From CAXQZM01 sp965229645 (lineage in GTDB: Bacteria; Pseudomonadota; Alphaproteobacteria; UBA7985), in contig OZ245893.1 in NCBI GenBank assembly GCA_965229645.1, positions 2,914,001-2,978,000 of the forward strand: 64,000 bases of DNA. Direction: 5' to 3'. The notes below the pieces were generated by a model, which made no database searches, was not told the DNA's origin, and was given only the letters and a program-made list of their open reading frames with translations. This document shows positions 59,622 to 64,000 of this stretch, piece after piece. The stretch's first letter is position 1. Each line of letters begins with the position of its first letter. Both the position numbers and the translations under genes were made by a program.

Positions 59622-60177
59622 GGCGTGGGTCCCCTTGCTGAATGTCTTGCCTGGCATATGTGCGGAAATAGGGGCCGATCAAGTCCAAAAATGTCGCGAA
59701 GTTGGTCGCCGTATCCATGGGCGTCAAGGCCAGGTCCCGCGCCACGGGTCGGCCCAAGAAGGTGGTGAGCCAGTCGGGCAGGAGCCCCTGGCGGTGCAGG
59801 TCCGCGTCCGCCACCAACACCACCGTCAGATGGCTGCGGCGCTTGCCTTGGCTCAAGGTCACGCCCGCCACCTGCGGCCAGGTAAAGGCGGGCAGGGGCG
59901 TGTCCCCCACATAGAGCCCCGTGGCGTCCAGGCGATAGGCGGCAGCGGGCTGGCGCCAGGCCACCCATAGGGCCAGGCCCGCCCACAGCGCAAAGAGGCC
60001 GCCGAACAGGCCAAAGACCAGCGCGCCGACCCAAGGCTCTGGACCCGAGGGGAGCAACTGGCCGCCGCAATAGAGGCTGGCCGTGGCGCAGACCAGCCCG
60101 CTAACCGCCAAACCCAAGAGCCGCCGCCGCGACGCGGGAATGCGGATTTCAGGGTCGCCCGTTGTGCGCTTGGTCAT
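59602..60177 (-). CDS. Small membrane protein with PH-like domain
   Basis: A 191-residue protein with two membrane helices (about residues 24-40 and 45-68) followed by a soluble region (YRLDATGLYVGDTPLPAFTWPQVAGVTL) that resembles the bacterial PH-like fold. I know no function. The start ATG 60177 is in GCCCGTTGTGCGCTTGGTCA (minus-strand start MTKRTTG), of which a near copy exists beyond the family 1 element at 60417-60438. ATG 60195 lies within the repeat border. Confidence 0.62.
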   Translation of the reverse strand: MTKRTTGDPEIRIPASRRRLLGLAVSGLVCATASLYCGGQLLPSGPEPWVGALVFGLFGGLFALWAGLALWVAWRQPAAAYRLDATGLYVGDTPLPAFTWPQVAGVTLSQGKRRSHLTVVLVADADLHRQGLLPDWLTTFLGRPVARDLALTPMDTATNFATFLDLIGPYFRTYARQDIQQGDPRHAENSS

Positions 60178-60181
60178 GCCT

Positions 60182-60420
60182 ATACCAGCGGTCAATAAGA
60201 ATTCCCCTTATGTTCGCTGGTATATGGGCCGCGACTGCGGCCCCCGCAGCGGCCCCGAGAACAGCGCGAAAGCGCCTCGGGGTATAAGCGGAGGCCCCGT
60301 CCTGCGGTCGGGCTGAGCGAGCATAGCGAGCGAGTAGAGACCACAACACCAAAAAGGCGAAACGCGAAGCGTTTCTGCCGTGAGACACAAAACGGCAAAA
60401 AAGTGTCAACTTTTTTGCCC
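60182..60420 (+). repeat. Family 1 structured repeat, copy E, with flanking duplication
   Basis: A long-form copy of about 239 bp. It starts ATACCAGCGG; its far end is imperfect (TTTTTTGCCCGT), with the GGTAT tip lost. It is flanked by a duplication: GCCCGTTGTGCGCTTGGTCA (60157-60178) and GCCCGTCGTGCGCTTGACCA (60417-60438) match at 19 of 22 positions. Both contain an M-T/V-K-R-T-T-G start on the minus strand. The right copy overlaps the methyltransferase end. Confidence 0.88.
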
Positions 60421-61254
60421 GTCGTGCGCTTGACCATGTTTACGGGCCTGAAAGCTAAAGGCGAGCGGCAAACGTGGGTGGCCCGCAGGCAAGCGGTACT
60501 GGCGGTCTTGGGCGTCTTGCACCATCATGGGAAAGGCTTGCCAGGGCAGAGCCTCGTGTTCGTCAAACGTCTCGAGCCGCAGCCCCGCCTGCGCCAAGGC
60601 CGCAAAAAAACTGGACAGCGGATGGTTCCATTCCATCGACACGCTATGGTGGAGCTTGGTGGGGGAGCCGTTGTAGGAGGTTTCGCAGTCGTTTTCGATA
60701 GGTTGATCGCGCGGGGTCCAGTAGTCGTAGGTCGGCATCAGGGTTCCGTCCCGTTGCTCCAGGCTGGCTGTGACCGGGTGGCCGTCGATATAGTAGAGCA
60801 GCCCCCCTGGTTTGAGCGCGCCCGCCATAACCTGGGCCCAAGCGAAAATATCGGGCAGCCACGGGGTTGCGCCCCAAGAGGCAAAGGCAAGATCGAAGTC
60901 CGTATCGAGCAGCGGGCCCGCCGCCAAAGCGTCGGACAGCAGAAAACGCACCTTGTGGCTTAGGCCCGATTGTTCGGCCAAGTCGTGCGCATGGGCGAGG
61001 GCGGCGTCGGAAAAATCAACCCCGACGACCGCTTCGGCGGTACGTGCCATGGACAGGGTATCGAGGCCTATGTGGCATTGCAGGTGCAGAACTTTTAGCC
61101 CACTCAGGTCGCCCAAGGCGGCGCGTTCGATGGGGGTTAGAACCGACTCCCCCGCTAGGAAGCGCTGCACCCCGTACCAATCCTCGGGATCGTGCCGATG
61201 GACATGGGCGCGTTCGTTCCAATTCAACTTGTTGAGGGCCAGGGCGTCCTTCAT
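60406..61254 (-). CDS. Class I SAM-dependent methyltransferase
   Basis: A 282-residue enzyme. The SAM-binding motif is VLHLQCHIGLDTLSMAR (near 54-70), with VVGVDFSDAAL next, and ALKPGGLLYYIDGHP later. No substrate is evident. Its last codons (GQKS, stop) lie inside the family 1 copy E, and the preceding KHGQAHDG is read from the duplicated 22-bp sequence in another frame. Start ATG 61254 overlaps the stop of nadK in reverse order (nadK follows). Confidence 0.83.
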   Translation of the reverse strand: MKDALALNKLNWNERAHVHRHDPEDWYGVQRFLAGESVLTPIERAALGDLSGLKVLHLQCHIGLDTLSMARTAEAVVGVDFSDAALAHAHDLAEQSGLSHKVRFLLSDALAAGPLLDTDFDLAFASWGATPWLPDIFAWAQVMAGALKPGGLLYYIDGHPVTASLEQRDGTLMPTYDYWTPRDQPIENDCETSYNGSPTKLHHSVSMEWNHPLSSFFAALAQAGLRLETFDEHEALPWQAFPMMVQDAQDRQYRLPAGHPRLPLAFSFQARKHGQAHDGQKS

Positions 61255-62009
61255 GCCAAAAACTGTTCCTGCATCATGCGCTCTTCTAAATGGTGGTCGG
61301 GGTCGAACAGCAGGGTATGGGCCTGATCTTTTAGGAGGCGTACCTGCACCTCGACAACGTCGCGCACCTCGACCGAATCTGCGGTGGCGGAAACTGGGCG
61401 CTTTTCGGCGTCGAGGATGCGCAGATGGACCTCGGAGTCATCGGGCAGCAGCGCCCCGCGCCAACGTCGGGGACGAAAGGCCGAAATGGGCGTGAGGCCG
61501 AGCAAGCGGGACCGCAACGGCAAGATCGGCCCGTGGGCCGACAAGTTATAGGCCGTCGAGCCTGCGGGGGTGCAGACCAGGACCCCGTCGCAGACCAGCC
61601 GCTCCAGGCGCTGAGTAGAATCAATGCTGATTTGGATCTGCGCGGCTTGGCGCGTTTGCCGAAATAGGGCGACCTCATTAAGGGCCTTGCAAGTATGGCG
61701 CTGTCCGCTCGTATCCATCGCGCGCATCTCTAGCGGGTGGATGGCAACACTGCGTGCCCTGGCAAGGCGGATTTCCAGGTCTTCGGCAACAAAGGGATTG
61801 AGCAGGAAGCCGATGGTACCCCGATTGATGCCATAGACGGGCAGGTTGGGGGCACTGGCCAGAGTTTCCAGCAAGAAGCCGTCGCCGCCGATGCACACCA
61901 GCACTTGCGCCGCCGCCCCTGCATCAGGGTAGAGCGCGCGCAACCTCGACAAAGCTTGCTGGGCTTCAGCGTTCGGCGAGGCGCGAAAAGTGAGGCGGGT
62001 AGGCGGCAT
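61251..62009 (-). CDS. nadK: NAD kinase
   Basis: A 252-residue NAD kinase that makes NADP. The nucleotide motif GGDGFLLET is near residues 41-49, followed by YGINRGTIGFLLN; NEVALFR near 112 and CTPAGSTAYNLSAHGPILPL complete the site. Its ATG is at 62009, and it overlaps the next methyltransferase gene by four bases. Confidence 0.94.
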   Translation of the reverse strand: MPPTRLTFRASPNAEAQQALSRLRALYPDAGAAAQVLVCIGGDGFLLETLASAPNLPVYGINRGTIGFLLNPFVAEDLEIRLARARSVAIHPLEMRAMDTSGQRHTCKALNEVALFRQTRQAAQIQISIDSTQRLERLVCDGVLVCTPAGSTAYNLSAHGPILPLRSRLLGLTPISAFRPRRWRGALLPDDSEVHLRILDAEKRPVSATADSVEVRDVVEVQVRLLKDQAHTLLFDPDHHLEERMMQEQFLA

Positions 62010-62050
62010 GGCGCGGGCTATAGAGCAAACTTTGGATCATGTTGAGGCAT

Positions 62051-62827
62051 CTATCCACGCGCCAGATCTTCGGGGCGCTGAATCCCCTGGTCCTCGACGG
62101 GGTGTCCCAGAACCGTCAAGCGCTGCGTCAGTGTGGTCATAGCGGCCTCGACGCTGGCCAGATCGTGGCTGCGCACGACGATTGAGGTGCCGTGGGCGCC
62201 CAGGCGGAAGTAGGGGTAGGACCCGATGGTGAGCCCCGCCTGCGCGCCTTCAACCTCGGCCATCACATCGGCGATCAGGCTCTCGCCGACCGGCGTTACC
62301 AGTGTTCCCGACACCACGGGGGTGCCGCCAGGCAAAAACGGCAAGGCGCTTTCAACCTGGGCCGCAAAAATTTTGGGCACGCCTGCGAGTGTCAGAACAT
62401 TTTCGATCCAAAACCCTGGGGCTTTGGAGACGGGGTTTTCGATCAACCGCGCGCCGACGGGGATGCGCGCCATTTTGAGGCGCGCGGGGCTGAGGTCCGC
62501 CGCCCCATAGTGGGCCAGCAACAGGGCGCGCGCCGCAGGGTTTTCTTGCAAGGGGACGTGGAAGGCCTTGGCAAGGGCGGCGGCGGTAATATCGTCGTGG
62601 GTCGGGCCGATACCGCCCGAGGTGACCACGAAACTGGAGGCGGTTCTTAGGTCCCGAACGGCGTCGATGATCGCTGCCTCCTGGTCGGGCACAACGCGGG
62701 CCTCCCGCACCTCAAGGCCTTGCGGGGCAAGTTTTTGCGCCAAAACTTGCAAGTTCCCTTCGCGCGTGCGCCCCGACAGCACTTCGTTGCCGATGGCGAC
62801 AAACGCAACGGTTGGAGTCTTTGCCAC
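62051..62827 (-). CDS. CinA/MoaB-like molybdopterin-binding-domain protein
   Basis: A 258-residue protein of the COG1058 type: the N-terminal MoaB/MogA-like domain has AIGNEVLSGRTREGN (near 11-25) and TSGGIGPTHDD (near 69-79); the C-terminal half is the short CinA middle region. It lacks the C-terminal deamidase domain of full CinA. It follows a tungstate-transport type gene by ten bases, a neighbour that fits molybdenum/tungsten cofactor work. Confidence 0.85.
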   Translation of the reverse strand: MAKTPTVAFVAIGNEVLSGRTREGNLQVLAQKLAPQGLEVREARVVPDQEAAIIDAVRDLRTASSFVVTSGGIGPTHDDITAAALAKAFHVPLQENPAARALLLAHYGAADLSPARLKMARIPVGARLIENPVSKAPGFWIENVLTLAGVPKIFAAQVESALPFLPGGTPVVSGTLVTPVGESLIADVMAEVEGAQAGLTIGSYPYFRLGAHGTSIVVRSHDLASVEAAMTTLTQRLTVLGHPVEDQGIQRPEDLARG

Positions 62828-62836
62828 GTTTCGTCC

Positions 62837-63655
62837 CTAGGGCGCCCGATGCGGCTGGAAGGCCTGGACACCGTCAAGGGTATAGGCGCCGATGGCGGCT
62901 TGACCCTCGGGGCCTGCCAGCCAGGTGCCAAAGTCTTGCGCGAGTTCGGTTTGAACGCCAGGGACGCGCGCCGCATCCAGGGCCAAATAGCCGTAGGGAT
63001 TGACCAGGTTCGGGCCGTTGTACCAGATATGGAGCTGGTCGCGGTCGCCGTGCCGCGCCCAGGTGGCGCTATCGACCAAGGTGGCAGCCCGATTGGCGTT
63101 GGCGGAGATCAGGGTTTGGCCCATGCCCGTTCCCGTTTGGCTATACCAATCACCAAAGGTGTCGGGGTCGTAGCCATGGGCGGCCCACATGGCGAGCTCG
63201 GCGGCATGGGTGCCGCTCGCGTCCCCGCGCGACAAAAACAGGCCGCGACGCCCGCTGGCCATGACTCGCAACAGGTTCCGCAAGCCCGTGTAGGGTCGGT
63301 CCTGCGTCGATCCGACGATCAGGAACCGATTGCTCATAATGGGAAGGCGCTCCACGGCCAGGCCTTCGGCGACCAAAGCGGTCTCTTCGCGTTCGTTGTG
63401 GACCAGCAGGGCATCGACCTGGCCCGCGCGGCCGTCGCGAATCACGGCACCCGTGCCCTTGGCCATGACCAGCACCTGCACGCCCGTCTCGGCCTCGTAG
63501 ATCGACAAAAGATGGTCCAGCAAACCCGAGTCTTGGGTCGAGGTGGTCGACCCGAGCCGCAACACGGGCGGGGCGTCCGCGGGCAGGGGCCGCAACAACC
63601 AGGCCATGAGGCTGGCGACCAGAACCGCGCTAAACAAGGTCAGGCGAAGCAGCAC
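62837..63655 (-). CDS. tupA: Tungstate/molybdate-binding protein TupA-like
   Basis: A 272-residue periplasmic binding protein with a signal or anchor helix (about residues 3-22). LRLGSTTSTQDSGLLDHL has the TTTS motif of TupA, the anion site. VDALLVHNEREE and FLSRGDASGTHAAE follow. The start is GTG at 63655, one base overlapping the ATPase gene stop. The permease gene should be upstream, beyond the window. Confidence 0.88.
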   Translation of the reverse strand: MLLRLTLFSAVLVASLMAWLLRPLPADAPPVLRLGSTTSTQDSGLLDHLLSIYEAETGVQVLVMAKGTGAVIRDGRAGQVDALLVHNEREETALVAEGLAVERLPIMSNRFLIVGSTQDRPYTGLRNLLRVMASGRRGLFLSRGDASGTHAAELAMWAAHGYDPDTFGDWYSQTGTGMGQTLISANANRAATLVDSATWARHGDRDQLHIWYNGPNLVNPYGYLALDAARVPGVQTELAQDFGTWLAGPEGQAAIGAYTLDGVQAFQPHRAP

Positions 63656-64000
63656 TAACTTACGTTTCCAACGGCGAATCCCGAGGCGTAGAGAAAGGCG
63701 CCCGCTTTGGGATTGCCTGGATTGGTGAAGAAGTTCTCGGTCTGGCCATGGAACACGGACTTGCCATGGTCGAGCATGAGGACATTGTCGGCGATCCGGC
63801 CCACCTGACCCAAGGAATGGGAGACAAGGATGACCTTGGTCCCCTGGTCTTTGACAAAGCGAATCACCTCTTCGAGCGCCAGGGCGGCTTCGGGGTCCAA
63901 ACTTGCCGTTGGCTCGTCGAGCAGCAATACCCCTGGTTCAATGGCGAGGGCCCGGGCCATGGCCAGCTGCGCGCGCTGCCCTGGGGACAAGCTGGGCGCT
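63655..64000 (-). CDS. Tungstate ABC transporter ATPase, 5' part outside window
   Basis: The C-terminal 114 residues of an ABC ATPase: the signature LSPGQRAQLAMARAL (atypical: LSPGQ, not LSGGQ), Walker B VLLLDEPTASLD and the H-loop VSHS. The Walker A is beyond position 64000. It is placed with TupA, so it is probably TupC. Confidence 0.87.
   Translation of the reverse strand, partial: APSLSPGQRAQLAMARALAIEPGVLLLDEPTASLDPEAALALEEVIRFVKDQGTKVILVSHSLGQVGRIADNVLMLDHGKSVFHGQTENFFTNPGNPKAGAFLYASGFAVGNVS

Overview
The window looks like the chromosome of an alphaproteobacterium, probably from the Rhodospirillales or a nearby order. The pointers are high GC, dense operons with many ATGA or TTGA start/stop overlaps, the order miaB-phoH-ybeY-corC-lnt, hpf beside rpoN, an adrenodoxin-type ferredoxin, a UbiH-type hydroxylase and a corrinoid/methyltetrahydrofolate methyltransferase pair. 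No marker in the window fixes genus or species. Most of the DNA is housekeeping: clpA (cut by the left edge), msrA, dsbB, pyrD-trmB, argD, recX, the miaB to lnt operon, rbsK with a nucleoside hydrolase, hpf, rpoN, pheT-folB, pgk, nadK, and a tungstate-type ABC transporter (cut by the right edge).

Two genomic islands interrupt it. Island 1 (about 9038-16682) is a copper-resistance cluster: two multicopper oxidases, a MauE/DoxX-like membrane protein, a CueR-type regulator, a cytochrome c, a Spy/CpxP-like protein, CopC and CopD. At least two of its transcription starts, probably three, carry CueR-type long-spacer promoters. The island is flanked by direct repeats of exactly 1094 bp, each holding a complete tRNA-Leu(CAG) and the 3' part of ubiH; only the right copy continues into a whole ubiH. 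This is what integration of a circle by one homologous crossover would leave. Island 2 (about 19670-27367) begins at the 3' end of tRNA-Met(CAT) and ends at a 17/18 match to that end. It is AT-richer and holds a GIY-YIG protein, the tail of a lost helicase, a membrane/coiled-coil protein of unknown role, an M15-like protein, a serine resolvase with its putative res site, and a DprA-like plus phosphoribosyltransferase pair that matches the ShosTA anti-phage toxin-antitoxin arrangement. The resolvase/res module and the end of the M15-like gene occur in both islands.

The most distinctive feature is the intergenic DNA. Family 1 (five copies, 196-296 bp) has ATACCA(G/A)CGG ends and a hairpin at each end whose stems vary with compensating changes. 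It sits against or inside gene ends, so that lnt and a methyltransferase now stop at the same element-encoded QKS-stop, and rbsK and recX share stop-codon bases with its tips. One copy is flanked by a 22-bp duplication of a gene start. Family 2 (three loci, one with tandem 99-bp units) has conserved arms around a central palindrome whose sequence differs between copies but remains self-complementary; it also supplies the first codons of trmB. A third element with 19-bp inverted ends carries the rpoN stop codon, and the 5' end of miaB lies in a 131-bp tandem duplication. No transposase for these short elements is visible here.

Other points of interest are a YbeY fused to an unexplained N-terminal domain of about 120 residues, a three-gene MotA/MotB/OmpA-like envelope operon, a consensus sigma-54 promoter beside rpoN pointing away from it, pheT without pheS, and an IS630-type insertion whose transposase needs a frameshift at an 8-A run.
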